From: Paracyclopina nana
Taxonomy: Eukaryota; Arthropoda; Copepoda; Cyclopoida; Cyclopettidae
Length of the DNA stretch: 64,000 bases
Reading direction: 5' to 3'
Assembly: GCA_019096065.1 (NCBI GenBank)
Contig: JAGUCH010000002.1
Coordinates: 15,884,501 to 15,948,500 of the forward strand
Position numbers and translations under genes: made by a program. This document shows, piece by piece, positions 1 through 11,667 of this stretch (the first letter of the stretch is position 1; each line of letters starts with the position of its first letter). The notes beneath the pieces are model-generated. The model did no database searches. It saw only the letters and a program-made list of their open reading frames with translations, and was not told the origin of the DNA.

Positions 1-1818
1 GCAATGACAGCCAACCCAGTAGACACTGTGACAAGACTGATGACAAGTGGCAACGAGCTGGAGTCCGAGTCAGACCAGCCAGAGTCGATCAAGTCCTCGC
101 GTACACACTGGGGCAGCTCGTTGGGAGTCCAACATCCGGTGGGGTGGCATTTCAAGGACCGCGACCCCTTCATTTTGTACCCAGGGTGGCACTCATAGTA
201 GACCTCAGTCCAAATGCGGTAGACATTTTCCGGGGAGGTCACCATGAAGCCATGGCTGACACTTGGTGGCCTCTCACAAAAGTCAAATGGCACTAAAAAA
301 TAATTTTAAAAAAATAGACGTGTCAAATTTGTATTGTAGTTACCACAAGCTGGCATATTTCCGACCCATTTGCCAGCATGACAAGTTCTCCTGGTTGGCA
401 AGCAGGGCGTCCGTGAGTCACGGTAGCCAATGCTGCATGAATACTCGAGGACTGTGCCATGTATGGCTCCATTTGAGGTCAACCAGCCCTCCATGCGCTC
501 GAAATCAGTGTTTGGAATGGGAGTTGGCGAAGGGCACATCACTTCATCCAGAGGGTCTTGAAAGGTGTTTTGCTCGAGCTTGATGCACACAGGCGGCACC
601 TTGGGAGACCAGTCACCTGTTGACATGCACCTGTAGGTGTCCTGGCCCTGATAGGTGCGCATGATGTAGCCCTCTTGGCAATGGTATCTGGCTATGGTGC
701 CCCGCTCGTACTGCCCTCTTTCGGACACTGGCAAAGCCAGGGGTGTTCCTGCATCTGTATCCGTGACATAATATCCATTTGGAATCGAGGTCGGAGAGGG
801 GCAGTGAGTTCTTCTAGGCACCGGCCGAATTTGGGATGACACTACAAAAACATTATTTATAATAACGGCATTTTTAGCTTGGACCAGTTTGTGAGTTTTC
901 TCACTACCGCTTTGGATGGCGCCACCGTCGAGGGGGCAACATTGCCAGAAGTGTTTATTTTCGTTAGTTCACCTTTTTGGCGTTTTTGGTGGGCGAGTGG
1001 CCAAAATTATAGTAAAAATGTAATTACCACAAGCTGGAATGACGCCTTCCCACTTTCCTTTGCGGCAAACTCGTTTGTCAGCCGACAGAGGGAGCAAGAC
1101 AAATCCTTGGTGGCAATGGTACACCGCCACAGCTCCTGGCTTGTAGCCGTTATTCGGGGACTGCCGATGGCCGTTGATTTCCAGGCTGCCATTTTCTATC
1201 ACAGGAATTGTGCTATCTGGGTACTGGCAGAGTTTCTCTAGATTGACAAAAATGCCAAATGTCAAATTATTCTTTTCCATTATTCCTTTTGGTACCTTTG
1301 CACTGAGGGAAATCCTTTTGGCCCCCAACAGCCTCCCAGCTGCCATCTTCCTTGCACCTGATCTTGCCATTGGAGCTGCCACTCCTTAACTCATAGCCTT
1401 CATCGCACTCAACTGAGGCCTCCTGGCCAGTTCTGTACCTCACATTGTCCCCAGTGTCCAGTTGACCATTGGGGATTTTGGGGTAACTACACACAATGGG
1501 CTTACAGGTGGGGTAAGTTGATGGGGCTGCATCGGAGAACCAATTGCCATAGCGACACTCCACAAAGGGTGGACCCACCAAATGGAAGCCCTGGAAGCAG
1601 GCATACTTGGCCACTGAGGACTTGCCATCCCAGTCAGTGACACCATGCTCAATTTGCTCAGGAAAAGAGCAAGGTGGATCTGAAAATGTAGCATTGCTAA
1701 TCATTTTTTTTATGTCACTAATCAAAGGCCGAGCTTTTGTACCTGATTGAGAGGAAACCAAGGCTAGGCTGGCAAGCAGCCATTTTGCCACAAGAGTCCA
1801 ACGTTTCATGCCTGACAT
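1..1818 (-). CDS. Six-sushi (CCP) type I membrane protein, C-terminus cut by window start
   Basis: Coding exons on the minus strand are 1818-1296, 1237-1028, 841-344 and 292-1. The introns (58, 186 and 51 bp) have GT-AG ends and each join keeps the frame. The protein starts with a hydrophobic signal peptide (about residues 4-25). Six sushi/CCP modules follow, each with the four-cysteine pattern and a late Trp: two in exon 1, one in exon 2, two in exon 3, one in exon 4. After the last module comes a Ser/Asp-rich stretch and then a hydrophobic run that begins a transmembrane helix exactly where the window ends. Sushi modules mediate extracellular protein binding, as in complement regulators and synaptic organisers. 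I do not recognise an ortholog. The ATG at 1818 or the one at 1809 could be used; both precede the signal peptide. The cytoplasmic tail, if any, lies outside the window. Confidence 0.82.
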
Positions 1819-2276
1819 TTGTAATGTCTCATTGTAAGTTCCTCATATAAGGAGCAATATTTTGTACTCAGCTGGCAAGAAAATCGATGGCTCTGACTGC
1901 TTTTGCGCTGCAATGCTGGCGCGCTCCTCTCAATTTGTGGAGGGCTTTCTCTCCTTTTTCAGCCTAAAGAAAGCAATTTTGCTCAAAGAGTATACAAGAG
2001 CGAAGCGAAGAAACATGCAAACATTTGAGCGAAAACGGCCTTGCCAAAACGTTTCATCAATCACTACAATGAATTTAAACAATAAGTTATTTGCGCTAAA
2101 TTCTAATTCATTTCCGGTTCTTTGTTTGAACTGTTTTCTGTTTACCAGTCATCGGATTACTTTGAATTTTCCCGCCAAATGACGTTGGTAAAAATCGACT
2201 TCCGGTTAGACAATTTAAATTTGCCGCCTATTTCTATTTACAATATAGCTGAGAAAATCAGCACCATCCTTCGAGT
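1819..2276. other. Divergent intergenic region, sushi gene / coiled-coil gene
   Basis: This 458-bp AT-rich stretch separates two divergently transcribed genes and must hold both promoters. A TATA-like TTATAT on the minus strand near 1845-1851 lies about 30 bases upstream of the sushi-gene ATG. I see no ORF of interest and no repeat. Confidence 0.4.
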
Positions 2277-4043
2277 ATGGCCGAGAAAAATGACATCTCT
2301 GACTTTCTGAGTCAGTGTCAATCCGGTGTTGTGGAAAAGCAACGCCGAGCTTTGCGTCAAGTCGACGATTTGAGGAGCGAACTCACAACATGGGAGGCCG
2401 AGGAAAAGCGTTTGATCAGCAGCAATTCTTTGATCAAAGATAGCATAAAAAATCGGAGAGCAAGCACGAATCAGCTCCAAAAGCTATATGACCGAATGCT
2501 GATAGAAAATGGACGCGTTAATGAAATCAAAGAAGAGCTCCTTTTGTGCCATGACGTAAATAAACAATACATCAGTGAGCTTGAGAAAACCGTCGCAAAT
2601 GACCAAGAAAAGAGTCGTCGGACCGTTGAAGAAAAGGCCCAGCTTGAGCGCGACCATGAGATCAATATGGAAGCGATTAAACGGGAATTGGGCGAGATAC
2701 AAAAGTGCAAAGCCTCTGCTCAAGACGAGTTCCAGCGTGATGAATCCAGCTTGAAAATTAACGTGGAGGATTTAAAGGAAAAACTCGTTTCTTCGAAAAA
2801 TGTTGGCCTCGAAAAAGCCCAGAAATTGAGAGATTCTGGTGACCAAATGGTGGCTCTCGAGCAGACCTTGAAAGGCCGAGCTCTTGACTTGGAGACAACT
2901 CGAGGTAAATGTGCTTCAAAGAAAGCGGACTTGGCCAACATTGCCTCTGCTAATCAATCAATCAAAGAAAATTTGAAAGCAATCCACGAGACCATTGCAA
3001 GGCTGGAAATGGAAAGGCAAGGCAGGAAATCTAGTGATAATAGCCTCAAAAGTCAAGCAGATGAGTCTCGACGCAAGCTTGAAGCCATCGAGCAACAAAG
3101 AGCTGCTCTAAATGATCAAATATCCGTGGCAAAAAGAGAATTCGAGGAGAGCATTAAAAATGCCTCGCATTTGAAGGCCCAGCTCGAGGCCATCCTCAAT
3201 GACAACGTTGAGGAAAACTTTGCCAAGGCCTCAGAAGACGCCAACCGCTTAAATTGCACTCTTGATGAAATCAATGACAAGTTGAAAAGGCTGCCTTTAC
3301 CTGAGGATGTTCAGCAGGTCCTTATGAATGCTCTTAAGGAAAAGGAGGCTCTTGAAAACAAAAAAGAGGAAATTCAAGGAAAGGCCAGGTCTAACGGTGC
3401 CAATTACGAGCACCAATGCTCTGATCTGAGGACTCAACTGAATGAAGAAATTTCCAATGCGAAAAAAATGTTGAATGATGCTCAGATTGAAATTGAGACC
3501 TCCTCCAAAGAAATTGAAGCCAAAAAGAAGGAAGTCTACGAAAAGACCGAAAATATCGAGGCCCTGAAGAGAAAATTGGACGAAAGTCAAAATGTTGCGC
3601 AAAAAAATGTTATGGATAAGAAGTCAGATTTAAGAAATCAGTTGGCTCAATTGGAAGATGAGGTCAAGTCCAAAGAAGCTTTGTTGGTCGCGAAGGAAAA
3701 AGCTTTTGCGACCTCCTCCAATCTTCAACAAGTTCGCGAGGAAAATAAGAAAGAAATTGAAGCAGTTGAAGCTGAACTGACATCTGCTCAAGGTCGAATC
3801 ACTCTTAAGAAAAAGACCTTGACTTCTCTCGAGGAAAACATGAAGAAAGAAAAAGTTGTGGTGAAAGCAAAGGAGCCCTTGGCCGAGCTGCAGGATGTGG
3901 CAGGCTCCAATGGTCGTCATCGTTGGCTTGTTTCTCCGACAAACAAGAAACCCTCGCCAAGCAAAAATCGCTCAGCTCACAAGTCATTTAAAGTGAGCAT
4001 CTTTGATTCCAGCTCCGATGAAGATGAGGACTTATTTGCTTAG
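2277..4043 (+). CDS. Long coiled-coil protein of unknown function
   Basis: A single-exon ORF of 588 codons. Residues about 30-530 are almost wholly charged heptad-type sequence rich in Glu, Lys, Leu, Gln and Ala, predicting a long parallel coiled coil with a break near residue 345 (a Pro-containing stretch around LPLPEDV). The tail from about 545 is basic and Ser/Pro-rich (NKKPSPSKNRSAHKSFKV) and ends in an acidic cluster, SSSDEDEDLFA. This layout occurs in chromosome-axis, synaptonemal and centrosomal proteins, but coiled coils converge easily and I cannot assign a family. The stop codon TAG is followed directly by a good 5' splice site, and BAP1 starts 103 bases downstream on the same strand, so the two may share a transcript. 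Absence of introns in the ORF could also reflect retroposition, but no A-tail is visible. Confidence 0.8.
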   Translation: MAEKNDISDFLSQCQSGVVEKQRRALRQVDDLRSELTTWEAEEKRLISSNSLIKDSIKNRRASTNQLQKLYDRMLIENGRVNEIKEELLLCHDVNKQYISELEKTVANDQEKSRRTVEEKAQLERDHEINMEAIKRELGEIQKCKASAQDEFQRDESSLKINVEDLKEKLVSSKNVGLEKAQKLRDSGDQMVALEQTLKGRALDLETTRGKCASKKADLANIASANQSIKENLKAIHETIARLEMERQGRKSSDNSLKSQADESRRKLEAIEQQRAALNDQISVAKREFEESIKNASHLKAQLEAILNDNVEENFAKASEDANRLNCTLDEINDKLKRLPLPEDVQQVLMNALKEKEALENKKEEIQGKARSNGANYEHQCSDLRTQLNEEISNAKKMLNDAQIEIETSSKEIEAKKKEVYEKTENIEALKRKLDESQNVAQKNVMDKKSDLRNQLAQLEDEVKSKEALLVAKEKAFATSSNLQQVREENKKEIEAVEAELTSAQGRITLKKKTLTSLEENMKKEKVVVKAKEPLAELQDVAGSNGRHRWLVSPTNKKPSPSKNRSAHKSFKVSIFDSSSDEDEDLFA

Positions 4044-4093
4044 GTAAGGAACTAGGTTTGGTGACTTTTGGCACCAATATTTTTTCCGCGCAG
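4044..4093 (+). other. Candidate 50-bp intron between coiled-coil ORF and BAP1
   Basis: The sequence begins GTAAGG right after the TAG stop at 4041-4043 and ends TTTTTTCCGCGCAG, with a pyrimidine tract. Its 50-bp length matches confirmed introns nearby (51, 51, 57 bp). If spliced, it lies between the two ORFs and would imply one bicistronic precursor, or a 5' UTR intron of BAP1 whose donor overlaps the upstream stop. The acceptor alone could also take a spliced leader. Confidence 0.45.
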
Positions 4094-4146
4094 AAATTGT
4101 AAAATGTAAACAAAGCAGAAAAGGCTGGTTCAATTGTCAAATAAAT

Positions 4147-5751
4147 ATGTTAAATGGCAACGATGTATACAATTTGGCCGACGGGTGGCTCGAGCTCGAG
4201 AGTGACCCTGGCCTGTTCACGCTCCTCCTTGAGGACATGGGAGTTCCAGACGTTCAAGTTGAGGAGATTTATGACCTACAAGCCGAAAAGCTAGCAGGGG
4301 ACTCTCGCGGCAATGACGTGCTTGGCTTCATTTTCCTATTCAAATGGATCGAAGAGCGACGATCAAGGAGGAAAAACATTGACGAGGAGCATTTGTACGT
4401 CAAGGATCCGGACGTGGTCAATTCCATCTTTTTTGCCCAACAAGTGGTGCCCAACAGTTGTGCAACTCATGCACTTGTCTCAATTCTCCTCAACTGCCCA
4501 AACCAGGATATTGGACCTGCCTTGCTGGATCTCAAGTCACACGTGGATGGCACCGATTCAGAGACAAAAGGACTGGCCATTGGCAACTGCCCTCGCCTGG
4601 CAGCAGCCCACAATGCTCATGCTGTCCCACGTGCCAGGCGAAGAACTGAAAAGCCCAACTTGGCATTGCCCACGGTCGTCACGGGCAGGAGTGAGGCGTT
4701 TCACTTTGTCAGCTATGTCCCCATCAATGGGAGGCTTTACGAGCTGGATGGTCTGAAGCCATACCCAATTGACCACGGCCCTGTGAGTGAAGATTGGACA
4801 GAGAACTTCAGGCAAGTCATCACCGACAGACTTGGCATTGCCACTGGAGGAGAGCCATATCACGACATTCGATTCGCCTTGATGGCTGTTGTGCCCGACA
4901 GGAGGAAGGATTGCTTGAAGAGGCTTGACATGCTCAAGACGAACAAGATGATTGTCGTCGATGCTTTGACACAGCTTGTGGAGCAGCACGATGGCAAAGC
5001 CATCGAAGTGAAGCAAGAGGAATCTGAGGAAGAAGCTATGGAACAATTGGAGATGGATGTCACTCGCGTCCTCAAGGAGAGGAATGCGGTGAAGAGGAAG
5101 AAGATAGGGAGCAGAACGTCTTCACTGGATAGCTCTTGTCCGCCAGGATCTCCATTCCAAAACAATCCACAGCTCATGTCTCATGATTATGCCAAATCTC
5201 CTCTTATGGAGGAAGAGGATGGCGACGAGGGCTCAGCTGAGGAAGGGAACAAATGTGACGAGGTGAAGTCCGAAGAAGCGGGAGATGAAGAGGAGACAGC
5301 TGCCAAAAGTGAAGAAGATGAGGGCGACGCCATCAGCACATTTGACCCTCGTACCAAGCAGCTTTTCGAGCCTCATAGATTTGCACCCAAAGACCTCTTG
5401 ACTCTTTTGAAGACAATTGAGGCGGACATTCATTCATGCCTAGATATCCTCAGGGATGAAAATGACAAGCGCAAGAAGCACAGAATTGATGACAGTCGCA
5501 GAGTTCACGATTATGACGAGTTCATCACGACCTTTTTGGCAATGCTGGCGGAACGAGGTCATTTAGGCGACCTCTTGGAGCACAGCATGAATTTCAATAT
5601 GCCAGCCAAGAAGAAACCAGTCAATTTGAATTCCAGCAACGGTTCCACGAATGGAGGAAGCTCTTCCTCAATGTCAAAGACCAAGAGTAAAATGTTGGCT
5701 GCCAAGAAGCATCTGCAGAAGAGCAGAGGAAGGCCAAAGAAGAAGAAGTGA
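4147..5751 (+). CDS. BAP1: Ubiquitin C-terminal hydrolase BAP1 (calypso)
   Basis: This 534-residue single-exon protein is the nuclear deubiquitinase that, with an ASX partner, removes ubiquitin from histone H2A (the PR-DUB complex). The UCH domain (about 13-240) has all key elements: [14 protein letters not shown] at the start, catalytic Cys105 in PNSCATHAL, His186 in EAFHFVSY and Asp201 in YELDG, followed by PYPIDHGP. A long acidic linker (about 280-400) precedes the C-terminal ULD-type helical region with [18 protein letters not shown] near 455-475. The tail is Lys/Arg-rich, as in BAP1, and fits DNA binding and nuclear import. The size is closer to insect calypso (about 470) than human BAP1 (729). 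The start adds about ten residues before the conserved WLELES. The ORF follows the coiled-coil ORF by 103 bases. Confidence 0.93.
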   Translation: MLNGNDVYNLADGWLELESDPGLFTLLLEDMGVPDVQVEEIYDLQAEKLAGDSRGNDVLGFIFLFKWIEERRSRRKNIDEEHLYVKDPDVVNSIFFAQQVVPNSCATHALVSILLNCPNQDIGPALLDLKSHVDGTDSETKGLAIGNCPRLAAAHNAHAVPRARRRTEKPNLALPTVVTGRSEAFHFVSYVPINGRLYELDGLKPYPIDHGPVSEDWTENFRQVITDRLGIATGGEPYHDIRFALMAVVPDRRKDCLKRLDMLKTNKMIVVDALTQLVEQHDGKAIEVKQEESEEEAMEQLEMDVTRVLKERNAVKRKKIGSRTSSLDSSCPPGSPFQNNPQLMSHDYAKSPLMEEEDGDEGSAEEGNKCDEVKSEEAGDEEETAAKSEEDEGDAISTFDPRTKQLFEPHRFAPKDLLTLLKTIEADIHSCLDILRDENDKRKKHRIDDSRRVHDYDEFITTFLAMLAERGHLGDLLEHSMNFNMPAKKKPVNLNSSNGSTNGGSSSSMSKTKSKMLAAKKHLQKSRGRPKKKK

Positions 5752-5873
5752 GTCGCGAAGCAGTATTAATAATAATGTACTATATTCATGTCGAGGTTTG
5801 GTGATTAAACCAAAATTAATTTTCCGAAAATGAGAGTTGGTTACGCTGCTACAGTTCGGGAGCGAACTCAGTA

Positions 5874-8471
5874 ATGATGGGGCTGCTATCAAGAATTGTG
5901 CTCCTGCAGTTTTTATTCATTGATTTGGCTCTGTCCACATATCCTCATGTCAATTACGTGCTCAATCCAAATGCCAAGCCTCTGTTTGCTCTCAGAAGCA
6001 AGTTCAAAGGGCTGACAACCACTTACAAAAATTGCTTTGGAGTGTCTTCAGATTACAATGGGGGCGAGGACAAGCCTTGCCTGTTCCCTTTCATCTACAG
6101 AGGATTGGTAAGTTGAGCAACATTGCGCTGAACAAATTCATTCTTCTCATTACTGCAGGTGTATGAATCTTGCACCACATTTGCTGATGAATACCCCTGG
6201 TGTGCTACCAAGCTGGACAAAAATGGCCACCTGATCAACAATGAGTGGGGCTACTGCACTGCTCAATGTCCGACTGAAGAGCCTCCCTGTAAAACTGTCC
6301 AAGGAGGGCCAGTAGTTGGGGCCATATGTCATTTCCCATTTAGATATCATGGCATTGAATACACTCAGTGCATTGAACTTGACAGCTCACCACCAATGCC
6401 TGATATGGTGAAGAACAACTCTTTAGGTTGGTGTGCAACCAAAGTTGATGCTCATGGAGACTTCCATGGCTATGATTGGGGAGTTTGTGAGGCTGATTGC
6501 AAGCCAGTTCCTATGAGTAAGTCAATGTCTTATGCTAGAGCTACTATGATTAGGCTGAGGGTCATTTTTCTAGGTCCTGACTCATTAGTGTACACTACAA
6601 AGTCTAGGCTTGATATTGATGTGCCAAGCCCTGATGACCTTGCTATTGGAACTCAACCTGGAACCCTCCCAGCAACCAGAACAACTTCTTTACCAGGATC
6701 TACAATCAACATGGGAGCCACTGGAGGAGTTTCTTCAAACATTCCTGGCAACACTTCCCCACCAAGTAATGCTCCAGGTGCCACAACAGGTGTCATAACT
6801 GCCAGTACAGCTCAATCTGGTACAATGACCATGGGAACCAATGCTGGAACTACTATGCTTGGAATCACTAGTGGGAGCACTCAATCTAATACAGGAACAA
6901 CCCAGTCTGGCTTAGTCACCCAAGCATCTACACAACTTGGAACTATTGCTATTGGGATTACTGATGGCAATAGTCAAACTGCAGCCATTTCTCTGGGAAC
7001 AAATTCAAGAACAACTCAGTCAGCAACAATTTCTCAAGGAACCAATACTGGAACTATTGCACTTGGAAGTGCTCTACCTAGCACTGTTACCTCTGGAACC
7101 AATGCAGAAACTACTCTACCTGGCACCATTGTTATGGGTACCAATACTGGAACTACAGTTTCAGGAACATCTGCTCTTGGAATCACTCAATCTGCTGGTA
7201 TTACATTGGGAACAACTCAGTCTGCTACAATTTCCCAAGGAACAAATTCTGGAGCTTCTCAGCCTGGAACAATTGCTATTGGGATCACAGGTGGAAGTAC
7301 TCAATCTGCTGCTATTTCCCTGGGAACAAATACAGGAACCACACAGGCTGGAACTATACCTATTGGGATCACTGGTGGAAATACTCAAACTGTTGCTATT
7401 TCCCTGGGAACAAATTCAGGAACTGCTCAGTCCAGTACTGTTAACCAAGGAACAAATTCAGGAACGACTCAGTCTGTTGCTCCAGGAATCACGAATGGTG
7501 GCAATACTCAATCTGGCTCAAGTACTTTGAGAACTAGTTCAGAAACTGCAGCTAGCAGTACAATTGCTTTGGGAAGCAACATTGAACCCACTCAGCCAGG
7601 AACTATTGGAAATTCTGGTGGGACAACTGCACCATCTGTCACCTTTTCCACAAGCACAAATTTGCAAGGATCCACTGCTGGCATTGGTGCATCATTACCA
7701 GTCCAAACAAGTAGTTCTGAAAACTTGTCAACTAATCAAGGATCAGGTGCAACCACAATTGTCAATACTATTGGAGAACTTACAACTGGCAGCAACAATA
7801 ATTTAGGAAATGGCAATGAAGGCAACAGTAGTGTGGCAACAACTTCAAGCAGCATAGAGTCAACTTTGAATAATGAATTTAGAACACCAGATGGGCCTTT
7901 ATTTGAAGTGACCACTTCTACCCCATCAATGTTGGGTCAAGTTTCAAGTGCATCATCTGCTACTTCCTCTAGGCCCAGTCTTTCTCCTGGAATCACTCAA
8001 CCAAGCATCAATCCTGGATTTAACTCTTCAGGATTTTCTGGTGACGCATCAACAACGCCCATAGACTTGAATGCACCAGTGGATGGTATAGTCATGACAA
8101 CTCAAATTCCAATTTCAAATTCTTGCATATCAGCCAATCCCACTTGCAAGTCTTTGTGTTCAACAGATTCCCAATTTTGTCTAACCCCATGTGCACCTGG
8201 TACTGGTGCAGGAGGTGGAATTCCCTTAGGTTCTACTATGATGGGGCCAATGTGCAGGAGACCATGTAACCTAAGAGAAATTAATACATTCTGCTTGGAT
8301 GACTGCATTGAGGCACCCCCACAGTGCAGAGGTCCACCTAAACTCCATATACCTAAGAGGCAATTGCCCAGCTTTGGTGATCCAGATTTAGCCACTTACA
8401 TCCCTAAAGTATACTTGGATCCAGTCATTGAGATAGTCCTTAATGCAGGGATTCCAATTGCCTCTAATTGA
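5874..8471 (+). CDS. Secreted FN2-domain protein with a Thr/Gly/Ser repeat region
   Basis: Exons are 5874-6107, 6159-6516 and 6574-8471, giving 829 residues. The second intron (57 bp, GTAAGT...TTTTTCTAG) is a multiple of three and has no stop, so its retention would add 19 residues. A signal peptide (about 4-22) is followed by two fibronectin type II modules (about 60-170), each with C-x-FPF-Y-G...C...WCATK...W..C. Residues about 200-560 are a Thr/Ser/Gly-rich repeat with a 14-15 residue period (units such as TIAIGITGG-TQSA and ISLGTN-GTTQ). A Ser/Thr-rich linker follows, then a C-terminal Cys-rich domain (about 690-770: CxxLC, CxxxC, CxxPC patterns). FN2 modules bind collagen-like or glycan ligands. 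The repeat is mucin-like or possibly a beta-solenoid. I know no ortholog. Confidence 0.85.
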
Positions 8472-8654
8472 AACTTTTATCCTATGTTAACTATGAAATA
8501 TATTTTAATCAGGACTTCCACCAAATCAATATTCTTTCAACCTCCTAATTTTTTTTATGCTTCATTGACTCAACTTGTTTTGTTCAGGGTTGCTTCATCA
8601 AGGTGTGCCAAAAACTCTTTATTTCACAACAGTTTTAAGGATATGTGGAGAACT
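8472..8654. other. Convergent 3' region, FN2 gene / actin
   Basis: 183 AT-rich bases hold the 3' UTRs of two convergent genes. The next plus-strand gene starts more than 3 kb away, so this is not a promoter region. Confidence 0.4.
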
Positions 8655-9845
<1,191 letters not shown>

Positions 9846-9902
9846 GATGTTTAACTACCAAGGGATCAGTGCTGACTGCACATGCTTTCGAGGTTGAAAG
9901 TT

Positions 9903-9910
9903 CTTTTATA
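9903..9910 (-). promoter_or_regulatory. TATA box of the actin gene
   Basis: On the minus strand the sequence reads TATAAAAG, 58-65 bases upstream of the actin ATG. A start of transcription near 9875-9880 would give a 5' UTR of about 30 bases. Strong TATA boxes are usual for highly expressed actin genes. I see no perfect CArG box (CC-6A/T-GG) in the next few hundred bases. Confidence 0.6.
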
Positions 9911-11667
9911 GTAGCAGAGCACTGCAGTAGTTTGAATGCTCAGGTGGATTTATGACCTCAGGTCAGCTTTCTTCAGGTGGGCATATTTAGAAAAGTGTCA
10001 GGTACTTTCACTGGCTTTTTGCTGGCTCATATGTCAAAGGAAGAAATGTTGCAGCTCTCGTCACCTTAGCACACTAGAGCTTAGCTTTCTTTTAAATCAT
10101 GTCATGCAATAATTGTTTGCAAGGCCTTAGGCAAGTTGTTGACAGAAACGTAACAATTTTAATTTTCCGAATTGCTCCATGAAATTAGATTCAGCATTGG
10201 TCCAAGGTGAAAGCATTGAAAATTTGAAGCATGTCAAAAGTTCTCTAAATTTGAGCACAGGTGACCTAGAAGTGGCAAGATGCCATAGTTTGCTTCATTT
10301 ACACTTACTATACTCTCTTGAGATGCGAAAAAGCATTCATACACAAAGGTACATCTTTTGAAATTGAATCCCATATGATTTTCCAAGTAGGTGCTTCAAG
10401 TAGTAAAACAGTTCAGTTTCGAAGATGTTTCGAAGACTTGTCAAATTTTTATAGGCCATAAATTGTGTTGAAAAATACTTTTTTTTAGTCAAGACTGAAA
10501 ACTTTGAGTGTATTTATGAGCTCGAAGCCATTTATAGGTAGCAAAGCTCGTATTGATTGTTTTAAAAGATATCGTTTTAATTTTCGATCGGAAGAAACCC
10601 ATTTAGAATGACAGCGTAGTCAATGTAGAGATCTATGAATTTAATCATTGAAAACAGTTATTAAAAAAATATTGATGAATAAAACTGATTCTTGAATGAC
10701 CTATAAAAGTTTTAATTGACTGCTAGATAAACACGACCAACTTGAAACTTGTTTTAAGTATATAGGCATATACTTACCTGCAAATGACCTCGGAATTCTG
10801 CAATATTTCCGAATCTTTGCTAGGATTTCACATGTTACATTAAGTAGAGCGTATAGAAATCTTTATCATATCATTACACGACTGCCCACTTGTGATGAAA
10901 CATGGGAAGTTTTGGGTAGGCAAAGACCTTATGATTGTTTTGGCGTCACAAGTGTAAAACTCATTTTAGTGCCAAATTAATAAAGAATCAAATAGAGCAT
11001 TAGCTGAAAAAGGTGTCAAATAAGTTCTAGGATTGCTTCTAAAATAAAAAGAGGATTATCTTTTGGTGCTACTAGCTTTTGGCTCCAAAATTGGATAATA
11101 GAGTTGAAGTCCAGTTGGAGGGTTTAAAATTGGTTGCTTTTTTTTTCAATCTCAACTTTTCTTTTCTGCCAGAAAAAACTGAACAAAAATAGCGTTACTA
11201 AAGATTTTGATGAATTCCTCGCAAAATTAGCACAAAAGCCAAATTGGGGATTTATTTGAAGTGATTAAAATTTTTCTGGTAGATATGATTTACTTTCCGG
11301 CCTACCCAACTTTGCCCTTAAAGGACATAAGGAATCCCCATGGTCAATGTTGGTATTATGATCAGTATGTCAATACATAATTTAGTGGGATGGAAGTGTT
11401 ATGTTAGGTTGAGTTAAGCAAAAACTTTAATCACATAGTTTGATAAACTAGATACAATTATAATTAATGATGAAGTAATTAATAATGCAAAATTGCGTAT
11501 ATTGGCCTTGCAGATTAGCCAAACTTAAATAATATTTTCCGTTCGAGGTTGCGTGGTCACGCAAGCAACTTTGCGAATGTAAACAAATGAAAAATAATCA
11601 AATGAATTCAATTGTGATGGGCAATAATACTCCCACCAATTCAATATTGAAGCTGTGAACAATCAAA
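9911..11667. other. Intergenic, actin upstream region and WASHC5 upstream region
   Basis: About 1.75 kb AT-rich DNA between divergent genes. No credible coding exon is visible. The segment 10860-11380 is a dispersed repeat (listed separately). The rest shows no structure I can name. Confidence 0.5.
10860..11380 (+). repeat. Dispersed repeat, intact copy
   Basis: This about 500-bp segment recurs in inverted orientation at 48385-48583 plus 49872-50165, where a foldback element splits it. Shared landmarks include CACTTGTGATGAAAC, AGAGCATTAGCTGAAAAAG, CCAACTGGACTT-type sequence, AATTAGCACAAAAGCCAAA and GGAATCCC. Overall similarity by eye is about 75-80 percent with small indels. This copy serves as the empty-site reference for the insertion at 48584. 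Confidence 0.7.
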
